Below are positions 26,401 through 33,204 of a stretch of DNA of 33,977 nucleotides, piece by piece (within the stretch, counting starts at the first letter, position 1; every line of letters begins with the position of its first letter). The notes beneath the pieces were generated by a model. It made no database searches and was not told the origin of the DNA. It was given only the letters and a program-made list of their open reading frames with translations. The position numbers were made by a program, and so were the translations under genes. This DNA comes from Candidatus Rifleibacteriota bacterium (GTDB taxonomy: Bacteria > Riflebacteria > Ozemobacteria > Ozemobacterales > Ozemobacteraceae). The stretch spans positions 1 through 33,977 of the forward strand of contig JAKJFO010000024.1 of assembly GCA_022704885.1 (NCBI GenBank), given 5' to 3'.

Positions 26401-27836
26401 GCCGCCTTATCATAACGAAAGTAATGTCATCCTGCTGCGAAGCGGCCCAGTTGTCGTAGGCGCTGAAAAGATTATCGAGATAACGATTACAGTCTGCGTC
26501 ATAGCAATTTTTTGCCAGCTCGGCAAAACCTTCTTCGCCGAGCATCTGACCATGCCGGTTTGCGCACTCAAGAATACCATCAGAGTAGAGAATTATGGTG
26601 TCACCTGCTGCCATGCTTACCGGCAGCCGGCTGAATTTTCGTCTGAGTGAAAACCCGAAGGGAAGTGCTTCGCTGCTTATCGGCGTAACCGTGCGACTGG
26701 TTCCGCCAACAACAAGGGGAGGACAGTGTCCGGCATTGAGCAAACAGACCTGACCAGAACAGGAGATGCTGATGATCTGCCCGGTCATCATCGTTGTAAT
26801 ACTCGATTTGCGCAGATTGCAAAAAGTGCGGTTCAAAGCCGACATAATAATTTCGGGTTCGGCACAGGCCGAATCATTGAGCAGCAGAGCGCTTTTCGCC
26901 ATGGCCATCAGCAAGGCCGCCTGAATGCCGTGGCCGGCCACGTCGGCCATCAGAATCGCCGCATTTTTGTCGTTATCGACGACAAAATCATAATAATCCC
27001 CGCCAAGACTGGTCATACTGCGGGTTCTGGCAACTACAAAAAAGCCGGCGAGATTGAGTGATTCCTGCGGCAGCAGGCTTTCCTGAACGGTTTTCGCAAT
27101 TTCGAGTTCCTGCAGATTTTCCAGTGATTCATCGATAGAACGGCTGAGGCGGCCAAATTCATTAGCCATCGGCAGATTTATGCGATATGAGTAGTTTTTA
27201 TTCCTGACCGTTTCGACGCCGGCTGCCATGGCTTTGATCGGCATGATCAGATAATGGCTGAGAATATACAGCAGACTGAGGGTGATGATAATACTCCAGC
27301 CAACGAGCGACCAGATACGATTCTTCAAGTGGCTGACTTTTCTTTGCAAAAGATCATTATCTACCAAAACAGCCAGAATAGCGGAACTCAGACTGATACC
27401 CGCCTGGCCGACGGCCAGCCAGGCCTTGCCATCACGACTTACCAGTTTTTCGTAAGAAGGCCCGTGCTGCCTGATTTTTTCAAAAAAGGTCGATAAGCCA
27501 GGTATGTCGTGATTACGCGGCCAGGTATTGCCGGTTTCCGAAAACGATATGAACAGGCGCTGAGAAGCATCAGCGGCAGCGGTTTCGGCTATCCTTCTGA
27601 AGAACTCGAAATGCATGTCCTTTTCGTGCCAGAACAGCTGAATAAGATGCGAAAATCTGTTATCAATGCCGCTGCGCACTGCGTTATAATATGACAAAAA
27701 AAGTCGTGCTGCTCAGCGTAAAGGGCAGAAAGCGGCGGTGGTTCTGAGGAAAACTGAGAAGATAGCCTTCTGCAACCCCCTGTGAAGGACGATGCAGATC
27801 GTTAAAGCTGCTGTTTAAATAAGCAATAAGTTCTCC
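26390..27836 (-). pseudogene. SpoIIE-family phosphatase gene, 5' end removed by prophage and frameshifted
   Basis: The minus strand codes continuously from 27836 (GELIAYLNSSFNDLHRPSQG ...) to TAA 27684. A run of seven T (27702-27696) then shifts the frame, and coding resumes as SYYNAVRSGIDNRFSHLIQL to TGA 26390. With six T both parts would be one frame (STTFLSYYN). The remaining protein has part of a sensor, a TM (SLVGWSIIITLSLLYILSHYLI), HAMP, and a SpoIIE domain with intact motifs: SLGGDYYDF, LMADVAGHGIQAALL, DTIILYSDGILE and QDDITFVMI. The N-terminal TM and first sensor are missing because the Mu-like left end starts at 27837. The rest should lie beyond the prophage right end. A TTG at 27697 could start a shortened protein but has no ribosome-binding site. 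The homopolymer shift could also be an assembly error. Confidence 0.8.
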
Positions 27837-27838
27837 TG
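27832..27838. other. Host/prophage junction with candidate 5-bp target duplication
   Basis: Host coding ends at GGA (27836-27834, minus). The next bases, TGTGAGGGG from 27837, fit a Mu-type terminus, which begins 5'-TG. TCTCC (27832-27836) would be the 5-bp target duplication typical of Mu-like transposition, and should recur at the right end outside this window. Confidence 0.6.
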
Positions 27839-27843
27839 TGAGG

Positions 27844-27863
27844 GGACAGATGGATTGACTAAA
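27844..27863 (+). repeat. Left-end 20-bp repeat, copy 1
   Basis: GGACAGATGGATTGACTAAA begins 7 nt inside the proposed terminus. It differs from copies 2 and 3 at two or three positions. Probable transposase-binding site analogous to Mu L1. Confidence 0.75.
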
Positions 27864-27947
27864 CCGGGAAGAGGCGGGATGAGTTGGGAAGTGCCGGGAA
27901 ATTTTTAACTGGTGCGGGTTTTCGAAGGGTTTCCGAATTTACAACCC

Positions 27948-27967
27948 GGACACTTGGTTTGACTAAA
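27948..27967 (+). repeat. Left-end 20-bp repeat, copy 2
   Basis: GGACACTTGGTTTGACTAAA, 104 bp from copy 1 in the same orientation. Uneven spacing of same-orientation sites is also seen at the Mu left end. Confidence 0.75.
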
Positions 27968-27990
27968 AATCGTTCCTAGAAAAAATTTTT

Positions 27991-28010
27991 GGACACATGG
28001 TTTGACTAAA
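27991..28010 (+). repeat. Left-end 20-bp repeat, copy 3
   Basis: GGACACATGGTTTGACTAAA, 43 bp from copy 2 and differing from it at one base. Probable third transposase-binding site. Confidence 0.75.
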
Positions 28011-28276
28011 AAAAATATTAAATTCCGCTTCCATTCACGCTATTTATATTTTTAGCTCACAAAGTGTTACTTTGTAACATGGACGTAAATATCAACTCGC
28101 TTTCGCAAACCTCATTTGCCACAGAACCCTTTTACAATCATGACTTAGTAGGTTTATATCTAAAAACAATAATACTTTGTAACACTGACCTTCTTGGCAC
28201 ACGAACTAGGAACTAACAAACTAGGAACAAACCGGCTATTTTCTCTGGCAAAAAACGCTCAAACCCGCAGGCTTGA
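28011..28276. other. Non-coding AT-rich left-end region with short repeats
   Basis: With the left-end repeats this completes a 440-bp stretch without genes between the terminus and the repressor stop. It holds an inverted repeat ACAAAGT-GTT-ACTTTGT (28059-28075) overlapping TGTTAC-TTT-GTAACA (28065-28079). ACTTTGTAACA recurs at 28174-28184. The 10-mer AACTAGGAAC occurs twice (28204-28213 and 28219-28228), 15 bp apart. I see no reading frame or clear terminator. Roles as accessory binding sites are possible but unproven. Confidence 0.5.
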
Positions 28277-29050
28277 TTATACCACTTTTAATTGAATGGT
28301 AGCAACTACCCGCCCCAGAAGGCGAAATGAATCATCAGGCGCTATGCTGTAAGCTTCATATATTGAATTGTCGCTATTTATCCTGATTTTCTTGCCTGGC
28401 ATGAATTGCAGACGCTTGATGAAAATTCTCGCCTCAAAAGAGAATACCCATACGCCATCACAGGGGTTGTTGATCATAGATTGATCAATAACAACAACTT
28501 CTTTAGGCTTTATAGTGTCTTTCATTGAATCATCTTCTATAAGTAAAAATGCAAGCTTTTCCGGGTTTGCGCCAGTTTTTTGTCCCATCCAACCAGGGAA
28601 AGCAGAAAAAATGGCGAGAACTTTTTCTCCGAGATTCACAGAGGCAGCAGAAGAATGAATATCTAGTAGCGGCCAGTGGCAAAGCTCTGGTGATAGAGTG
28701 AACTCTGCTTGTTGCCCTTCTAAATCCTTTATCTTTATGGTTTGTGGATCAGGGAAAGGTTGTGCGTCTTCTTTTCGCATTGGGCCTCTCCCGGTTGAAA
28801 GCCACTCAAGGTTTACTCCAGCAACTTCAGCTATGGTATTTAGAACTGGTCTGGTGGGTTCACTTTGGCACTTTAAATATTTGTGGAAAGCGGCTGGAGT
28901 TATCTTTGCTTTAAGTGCGAAAGTTCTTGCTGGTTGACCATTCAAAATTTTATATAGTCTTGCACCAAATGCTTCCGAGCCTGCGGCAGAATCAACAGAA
29001 GCCTTCTTTTCCTTGACCTCTGCGCTCTCCTGTTTGGCGGCAATTTTCAT
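28277..29050 (-). CDS. CI-like phage repressor with S24 (LexA-type) peptidase domain
   Basis: A 257-residue repressor. After a charged leader, residues 30-95 form an XRE-type helix-turn-helix domain (FGARLYKILNGQPARTFALKAKITPAAFHKYLK ... EVAGVNLEWLSTGRGPM). The C-terminal half is a LexA/CI peptidase fold with nucleophile Ser175 in EDDSM and general-base Lys212 in FIKRL, 37 residues apart as in LexA (Ser119/Lys156). Self-cleavage on DNA damage is therefore likely; the cleavage site itself is not obvious. I prefer ATG 29050, which has GGGG 7 nt upstream; ATG 29062 and TTG 29071 are alternatives without a good site. It is divergent from the Ner-like gene and shares an operator region with it. 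Its transcript points towards the left end and the host SpoIIE genes. Confidence 0.9.
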   Translation of the reverse strand: MKIAAKQESAEVKEKKASVDSAAGSEAFGARLYKILNGQPARTFALKAKITPAAFHKYLKCQSEPTRPVLNTIAEVAGVNLEWLSTGRGPMRKEDAQPFPDPQTIKIKDLEGQQAEFTLSPELCHWPLLDIHSSAASVNLGEKVLAIFSAFPGWMGQKTGANPEKLAFLLIEDDSMKDTIKPKEVVVIDQSMINNPCDGVWVFSFEARIFIKRLQFMPGKKIRINSDNSIYEAYSIAPDDSFRLLGRVVATIQLKVV

Positions 29051-29102
29051 AAGTAACCCCATGACGATCAAAAAGGTAAAAACGTGTATGACCGAAAAAC
29101 AT

Positions 29103-29119
29103 AGTTGACAAAATCAACT
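29103..29119. promoter_or_regulatory. Operator-like inverted repeat 1 with overlapping -35
   Basis: AGTTGA-CAAAA-TCAACT is a perfect 6-bp inverted repeat with a 5-nt centre. TTGACA (29105-29110) inside it is a consensus rightward -35, followed at 17 nt by a weak TAGCTT. A perfect TATAAT lies at 29140-29145 but is not spaced for that -35. Binding here would control the divergent repressor and Ner-like promoters. Confidence 0.6.
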
Positions 29120-29148
29120 TTAGTTAATAGCTTGAATATTATAATTGA

Positions 29149-29173
29149 TAAGTTAATTCAAAAAATTAACTTA
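29149..29173. promoter_or_regulatory. Operator-like inverted repeat 2
   Basis: TAAGTTAATT (29149-29158) and AATTAACTTA (29164-29173) are perfect 10-bp arms around CAAAA, the same 5-nt centre as inverted repeat 1. The shared core AGTT(A/G)A suggests that one protein binds both sites, most likely the CI or Ner-like product. Further half-sites occur at 29122-29127 (AGTTAA) and 29198-29205 (TTTGTCAA). Confidence 0.65.
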
Positions 29174-29219
29174 CCAATCCTATCAAAAACTCATATTTTG
29201 TCAACAAAGGAGAAACCCC

Positions 29220-29417
29220 ATGAACAGGCGATTAAGCGAAATTAAAAAATGGTTATTTGAGAATAACATCAAACAGGCAGATATAGCTAAAAAAGCAAAG
29301 GTAAGCTCGTCAGCTGTTTCTTTGTTTGTGCAAGGGAAAGGCACGAGTGCAAATATTAAGCGCGTATTTCTGGATCTTGGGTGTCCAGAGAAGGTTTTAA
29401 TTAAAGAGGCAGCATAA
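29220..29417 (+). CDS. Ner/Cro-like helix-turn-helix regulator
   Basis: A 65-residue protein that is almost entirely an XRE-type helix-turn-helix: IKKWLFENNIKQADIAKKAKVSSSAVSLFVQGKGTS. The recognition helix is around SSSAVSLFVQG. In Mu-like phages the first rightward gene is Ner, which down-regulates early transcription, and position and size match that role. ATG 29220 has AAAGGAGA 7 nt upstream. Its TAA overlaps the transposase ATG by one base (TAATG), so the two are translationally coupled. It is divergent from the CI-like repressor across the operator region. Confidence 0.85.
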   Translation: MNRRLSEIKKWLFENNIKQADIAKKAKVSSSAVSLFVQGKGTSANIKRVFLDLGCPEKVLIKEAA

Positions 29418-31648
29418 TGAAGGTGTGGTTTTCAGCGGTTGAGCTTGCTGGTTTAAGCGGCCTTCCTTTATCTGTTCGAGGCATTAATAAGAAAGCCGAA
29501 CGAGAAAAATGGAAATCGCAGCCCCGCAAGGGCCGTGGCGGTGGTCGTGAATTTCACATTGGCAATTTTCCTGGAGAAGTGCAGCAAGAGCTGTTTGCAA
29601 AAGAGACTGCCGATAAACTGAAATCGGCAGCCTCTGCTCATTCAGCCGGTAAGGCTGAAGCTGCAAAAGCGAGATTGCCAAAGGAAATGGGCGAGAAAAT
29701 CTGTGCCCGAAGAAGACAAGAAAGCCTCATTAAATCAGAGGGTCTTGAGCCAAAAGCCAAAACCAGAATGGATATTAGGCTTGAGATAGTAATTCTATGG
29801 GAAAGCTATAAAAAGAATAGTTCTGAGGCAACCACCGCAGCGCAATTCAGCTTTTGCCGCTTATATAACGAAGGGGCCATTGAAATACCAGGCTGGATCA
29901 GAGAGGCAAAACCAGCCATTTCACAAGGTAGTCTGATGCGATGGTTAAAAACCGCAAAGCGTGATGGCATAGCTCGTTTGGGCGGCGCATACGGCAAACG
30001 CAAGGGCTCAGGCATTATTGACACAACTCCTGATTACAAAGACTTTATTGAATCTATGATTCATGATCATCCAGATTGTTCTGCCAGGCATGTTTACAAG
30101 GGTATGTTGGCCAGATTTAAAACGGGCATTCCAAGTGCAAGCACGATTGGTCGCTGGATTAGCCACTGGAAAGCTCAAAACAAGCAGCTGTATGCAATGT
30201 TGAAAAATCCTGATCAGTTCAGAAATCAATACACGCCTGCTTTTGGCAATGCTTCAGAAAACATTATCCGCCTAAATCAGTTGTGGGAAATGGATAGCAC
30301 CCCAGGTGACGTAATGCTTGTCGACGGAAGACACAGCATAATCGGGGTTATAGATGTTTGGTCAAGGTGTTTCAGAATGCTGGTTACAAAGACCAGTAAA
30401 TCTGAAATAATTGCGGCACTTATAAGAGATACTATTCTGGAATGGGGGGTTCCTGAAAGCATCAAAACAGACAACGGCGCCGACTACACATCCAGATATA
30501 TCGTCAGAACTTTGGAAGCCCTCGGTATTACTCACGAACTTTGCCCGCCCTTTCAGCCGCAGAAAAAACCTCATATTGAAAGGGCTTTCGGCACGTTTGC
30601 CAGAGATATTGTTGAGTTGCTTCCTGGTTATATTGGGCACAATGTTGCCGAGGGAAAGGCAATTAGAGAGCGCAAAAGTTTTGCTGATAGGCTCATGAAA
30701 CGGGGCGAGACCACAGAAGTCAAACTGACATCCAAAGAGTTTCAGGCCATTTGCGATGACTGGTCAAACAACATTTATATGTTTGATAGTCATAGCGAGC
30801 TCCAGATGAGTCCTTTCGCCAAAGCGAGAAGTTGGCAGGGCAAAATAAGATACGTTGAAAACGTCAGAGCACTTGATCTTTTGCTTGCGCCTGCACCAAA
30901 TGGCAACGGAATGAGAACTGTTACGAAAAAAGGAATTTCACTTGACAGTCTCGAATACCAAGACTCAGAACTTGCGCTCCATATCGGTGAAAGGGTTGCT
31001 GTAAGATATAATCCGCTTGATGTTTCCAGAATTGTTGTTTACACCCCAGAAATGAAGCTAATTTGTGAAGCCATCTGTTGTGACCTTATGGGCCTTGAAG
31101 GTGTCACAAGAGCAGAGGTTGCCGCAAAGGCGACAAAGATCAGTAAAGAACGCATTTCAAAAGAAAAAGCCAGGCTAAAAGCTGTCTCACGCAAATCAAA
31201 TACCAAAAACATTGTGACCGAGATTCTGAATCATTCTGCAGAAACCAACGGCAAAATTCTTGCCTTACCAGGCAAACACATTAACCACACAACCCCAGCA
31301 CTAGAATCGGCTGCTGAAGCAGTAGCACTTCAAGACACCGCAGCGCCAAAAAGCTTTAAAGAGCTCGATATGATGACACGGGCCGAACCAATCTCGCCTG
31401 AAGCCGAAAAAAAGCTGACGCAGATCGTTAACCTTGAGATGATGCGCGACCGCGCCCAAAATCAAGAAGAGGTTGATAAAAAGCTTAGAATTACTCGATA
31501 TGAAGACCTTCTGGCCAAAAACTTTCAGGGCATATCAGAAGAAGATAATGTCTGGCGAAAAGCTTGGGAAGAAACTCCAGAGGGCCGCACACACATTCGA
31601 TTAAAAAAGCTGCATGAACAAAACGCCAAGATAGGCCAAAAGCAATGA
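29417..31648 (+). CDS. MuA-like DDE transposase
   Basis: A 743-residue transposase that cuts and joins the phage ends. Residues 1-65 match the Mu N-terminal DNA-binding domain (VWFSAVELAGLSGLPLSVRGI ... GRGGGREFHI). A second DNA-binding region (residues 110-260) follows. The integrase-like core has D293 (WEMDSTPGD), D352 (KTDNGADY) and E388 (KPHIERAFGTF), with 35 residues between the second Asp and Glu. Near residues 510-560, LHIGERVAVRYNPLDVSRIVVY is the Mu-type C-terminal beta-barrel. The long polar, Lys- and Glu-rich tail would contact the MuB-like ATPase and ClpX. GAGG lies 8 nt before the start. It is larger than Mu MuA (663 aa), mainly through the tail. The catalytic triad is intact. 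Confidence 0.95.
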   Translation: MKVWFSAVELAGLSGLPLSVRGINKKAEREKWKSQPRKGRGGGREFHIGNFPGEVQQELFAKETADKLKSAASAHSAGKAEAAKARLPKEMGEKICARRRQESLIKSEGLEPKAKTRMDIRLEIVILWESYKKNSSEATTAAQFSFCRLYNEGAIEIPGWIREAKPAISQGSLMRWLKTAKRDGIARLGGAYGKRKGSGIIDTTPDYKDFIESMIHDHPDCSARHVYKGMLARFKTGIPSASTIGRWISHWKAQNKQLYAMLKNPDQFRNQYTPAFGNASENIIRLNQLWEMDSTPGDVMLVDGRHSIIGVIDVWSRCFRMLVTKTSKSEIIAALIRDTILEWGVPESIKTDNGADYTSRYIVRTLEALGITHELCPPFQPQKKPHIERAFGTFARDIVELLPGYIGHNVAEGKAIRERKSFADRLMKRGETTEVKLTSKEFQAICDDWSNNIYMFDSHSELQMSPFAKARSWQGKIRYVENVRALDLLLAPAPNGNGMRTVTKKGISLDSLEYQDSELALHIGERVAVRYNPLDVSRIVVYTPEMKLICEAICCDLMGLEGVTRAEVAAKATKISKERISKEKARLKAVSRKSNTKNIVTEILNHSAETNGKILALPGKHINHTTPALESAAEAVALQDTAAPKSFKELDMMTRAEPISPEAEKKLTQIVNLEMMRDRAQNQEEVDKKLRITRYEDLLAKNFQGISEEDNVWRKAWEETPEGRTHIRLKKLHEQNAKIGQKQ

Positions 31649-31699
31649 TGTGAGGGGCGCAAAAACTGAACAGATCGGTTAATTCGATTGGAGTTAAAC

Positions 31700-32428
31700 A
31701 TGAAACAAATAGTTGTTCCGGTGAAAAACATTGCAAGGTTGGCAGAAGCCAGCGATGCGCTTTTAACAAGAACAATTGGAACCCCAGGCATGGGCCTGAT
31801 TTTTGGCAAATCCGGCCTGGGAAAAACCACTGCTACAGCCTGGTTTGTTAACCAATGCAATGGCATCTATGTGCGCGGGCTTGCCAGTTGGACTCCAACA
31901 GCAATGCTGCAAGCCATACTGACTGAACTTGAAATGGCAACCACTGGCCGCTGTTCATCAATGGTAACAAGAATTGTTAATGCATTAAAAGAAACTGGGA
32001 GACCCCTGTTTATTGATGAATTCGATTACATAATAGAAAACAAGCGCATGACAGAAACCTTGCGTGACATTCACGATCTGTCTTCCGCTCCAATTGTGCT
32101 TGTTGGCATGGAAGGTGTTCAGCGAAAAGTGCAACTCAGAGAGCAATTTGTAAACCGGGTTGCACAGTGGGTTGAGTTTAAGCCTGCTGACTATGAAGAT
32201 TGTCGATACTTATCTGACTCAATGTGTGAGGTCGGAATCAAGGATGAGCTGCTGAAAAAGCTTTACCATGCTTCGAATGGAGTTATTAGACTTCTTGTTA
32301 TCGGTCTCGACGCAATTGAACGCAGGGCCAGAACGATCGGCGTAAGTTTAATCGGTTCAGAAGAGTGGGGAGCATCTTCATTTTTCTTCTCAGATTCTCC
32401 CAAGAACAAGAAGAGAGGCAGTTACTAA
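31700..32428 (+). CDS. MuB-like AAA+ target-selection ATPase
   Basis: A 242-residue AAA+ ATPase. Walker A is GKSGLGKTT (residues 36-44) and Walker B is LFIDEFD (D106, E107). A sensor-1-like segment follows (APIVLVGMEGVQ), then a helical lid with an arginine-rich patch (IERRARTIG). Such proteins bind target DNA with ATP, recruit the transposase and give target immunity. It is closer in length to TniB/IstB-like ATPases than to Mu MuB (312 aa) and lacks the N-terminal helix-turn-helix domain of MuB. I chose ATG 31700 because GGAG lies 7 nt upstream; TTG 31688 is less likely. It follows the transposase after 51 nt and precedes the next gene by 2 nt. Confidence 0.92.
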   Translation: MKQIVVPVKNIARLAEASDALLTRTIGTPGMGLIFGKSGLGKTTATAWFVNQCNGIYVRGLASWTPTAMLQAILTELEMATTGRCSSMVTRIVNALKETGRPLFIDEFDYIIENKRMTETLRDIHDLSSAPIVLVGMEGVQRKVQLREQFVNRVAQWVEFKPADYEDCRYLSDSMCEVGIKDELLKKLYHASNGVIRLLVIGLDAIERRARTIGVSLIGSEEWGASSFFFSDSPKNKKRGSY

Positions 32429-32430
32429 CA

Positions 32431-32970
32431 ATGCGGGTATCAAAGCGATCTGGTTCGTCAGAATGGTATGGGCTGTTAACGGCTGTTTACCAAAAAACAC
32501 AAGACTCGCTCATTGAACTTGCCGAAATACTTGAGGTTCCTCGACTGACAGCAAGAACATGGCTTAGAAGGCCGAATAGTCAACCAAGAAATGTTGCTGC
32601 TCTCCAACAAAAGCTTGAAAAGTTTATTGAAACCCCAAGAATGCGTGCTCCCAATAAATCAACCCGGCATAGAATGTGGCAAAGCATGCGCTGTCTTCAG
32701 ACTTTCACAGTTGAAAACATTATGGCAACTGCCGATACTGGCTTGAGCACGACTCAAAAGTATATTCGAGCCCTGGCCAATGCAGGGTATGCGAAAGTAT
32801 GCGCTAAAAAGAGCCATCGTGTCTACTGGCATCTAATAAAAAACACTGGCCCCAAAGCGCCAGAAGTTGGCCGTAACAGGGACTTTGTTTATGACCCCAA
32901 TACAAACCGCCTGGCCTGGCAAAAAAAGATGCCGGCACAAAGGACAGATGATTTGACTATACGAAAATAG
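32431..32970 (+). CDS. Phage early DNA-binding protein with two helix-turn-helix regions
   Basis: A 179-residue basic protein. The first helix-turn-helix is around DSLIELAEILEVPRLTARTWLRR. The second is a winged-helix-like segment, FTVENIMATADTGLSTTQKYIRALANAGYAKVCAKK, where AKVCAKKSHRVYW would be the wing. Similar proteins occur after the B gene in transposable phages, but I know no defined function. ATG 32431 is 2 nt after the MuB-like stop; an in-frame extension to 32365 would overlap that gene and is unlikely. Its last codons contain a fourth copy of the left-end 20-bp repeat, so the DNA there may do two jobs. Confidence 0.75.
   Translation: MRVSKRSGSSEWYGLLTAVYQKTQDSLIELAEILEVPRLTARTWLRRPNSQPRNVAALQQKLEKFIETPRMRAPNKSTRHRMWQSMRCLQTFTVENIMATADTGLSTTQKYIRALANAGYAKVCAKKSHRVYWHLIKNTGPKAPEVGRNRDFVYDPNTNRLAWQKKMPAQRTDDLTIRK
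32942..32961 (+). repeat. Internal fourth copy of the left-end 20-bp repeat
   Basis: GGACAGATGATTTGACTATA matches copies 1 and 3 at 17 of 20 positions and has the same orientation. It lies in the 3' end of the preceding gene and 13 bp before the promoter of the C4-like RNA. It could be an internal transposase or regulator site. Confidence 0.55.
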
Positions 32971-32974
32971 TGGG

Positions 32975-33003
32975 TTGACAAACGGGGTGAAAAGCCGTAT
33001 AAA
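32975..33003 (+). promoter_or_regulatory. Strong sigma70-type promoter for the C4-like RNA and antirepressor
   Basis: TTGACA (32975-32980), a 17-nt spacer and TATAAA (32998-33003) are near consensus. Transcription should start near 33010, directly before the a1/b1 boxes. No operator palindrome overlaps it, so it may be constitutive, as is the c4 promoter of phage P1. Confidence 0.78.
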
Positions 33004-33015
33004 GGAAACAGGTGA

Positions 33016-33036
33016 CTAGAAACACCTTTCTTTCAG
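33016..33036 (+). promoter_or_regulatory. Sense boxes a1 and b1 of the C4-like switch
   Basis: CTAGAAA (33016-33022) and CTTTCAG (33030-33036) are exact complements of TTTCTAG (33143-33149) and CTGAAAG (33133-33139) in the RNA downstream. The b1 pairing extends through CGGT/ACCG to 11 bp with one bulge. Equivalent boxes recur at the antirepressor start. Confidence 0.65.
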
Positions 33037-33083
33037 CGGTAATCACTCACGTCAGAAGTGAATTTGTGTTTTAGGCAAAGTTT

Positions 33084-33157
33084 GCCGGGAGTAGGCTAAT
33101 ACAAAACCCTTCGGGGGAATAGGCCTGACCGTCTGAAAGCGGTTTCTAGCTCCCGGC
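33084..33157 (+). ncRNA. c4: C4-like antisense RNA controlling the antirepressor
   Basis: A 74-nt core is closed by GCCGGGAG (33084-33091) and CTCCCGGC (33150-33157). Inside are a stem AGGC/GCCT (33093-33096 and 33123-33126) capped by CCC-TTCG-GGG, and a hairpin ACCG/CGGT (33128-33131 and 33140-33143). That hairpin loop, TCTGAAAG, is box b'; TTTCTAG after it is box a'. Boxes b' and a' complement CTTTCAG and TAGAAA around the antirepressor ribosome-binding site. Phage P1/P7 C4 is a processed antisense RNA of about 77 nt with the same boxes, encoded just before icd/ant. The RNA is followed by TTTTGCTTTT, which could also terminate. Structure and position are seen; identity with the C4 family is inferred. 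Two short hairpins (33010-33027 and 33043-33061) precede it. Confidence 0.72.
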
Positions 33158-33180
33158 TTTTGCTTTTAGCGCAGAAGTCT

Positions 33181-33199
33181 TAGAAAAACTTTCAGGAGG
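33181..33199 (+). promoter_or_regulatory. Boxes a2 and b2 over the antirepressor ribosome-binding site
   Basis: TAGAAA (33181-33186) and CTTTCAG (33190-33196) repeat the upstream boxes. The second overlaps the Shine-Dalgarno AGGAGG (33194-33199). Pairing with a' and b' of the C4-like RNA would hide this site and block translation from ATG 33205. Confidence 0.7.
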
Positions 33200-33204
33200 C
33201 ATTT

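Noticed and set aside
27697..27697. TTG as a genuine start of a 435-residue phosphatase
   Set aside because: No ribosome-binding site is present, and coding clearly continues upstream in another frame to the prophage junction. It is better read as a frameshifted, truncated gene.
31649..31657. TGTGAGGGG identical to the first nine bases of the proposed prophage left end
   Set aside because: No 20-bp repeat follows it, it lies between the transposase and ATPase genes, and flanking phage genes continue in order. Most likely chance.
33084..33157. Self-cleaving ribozyme (HDV- or hammerhead-like) or retron msr/msd
   Set aside because: The strands can form a pseudoknot, but ribozyme core sequences such as CUGAUGA and GAAA are not in place and there is no reverse transcriptase. 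The boxes repeated at the antirepressor start fit a C4-type RNA better.
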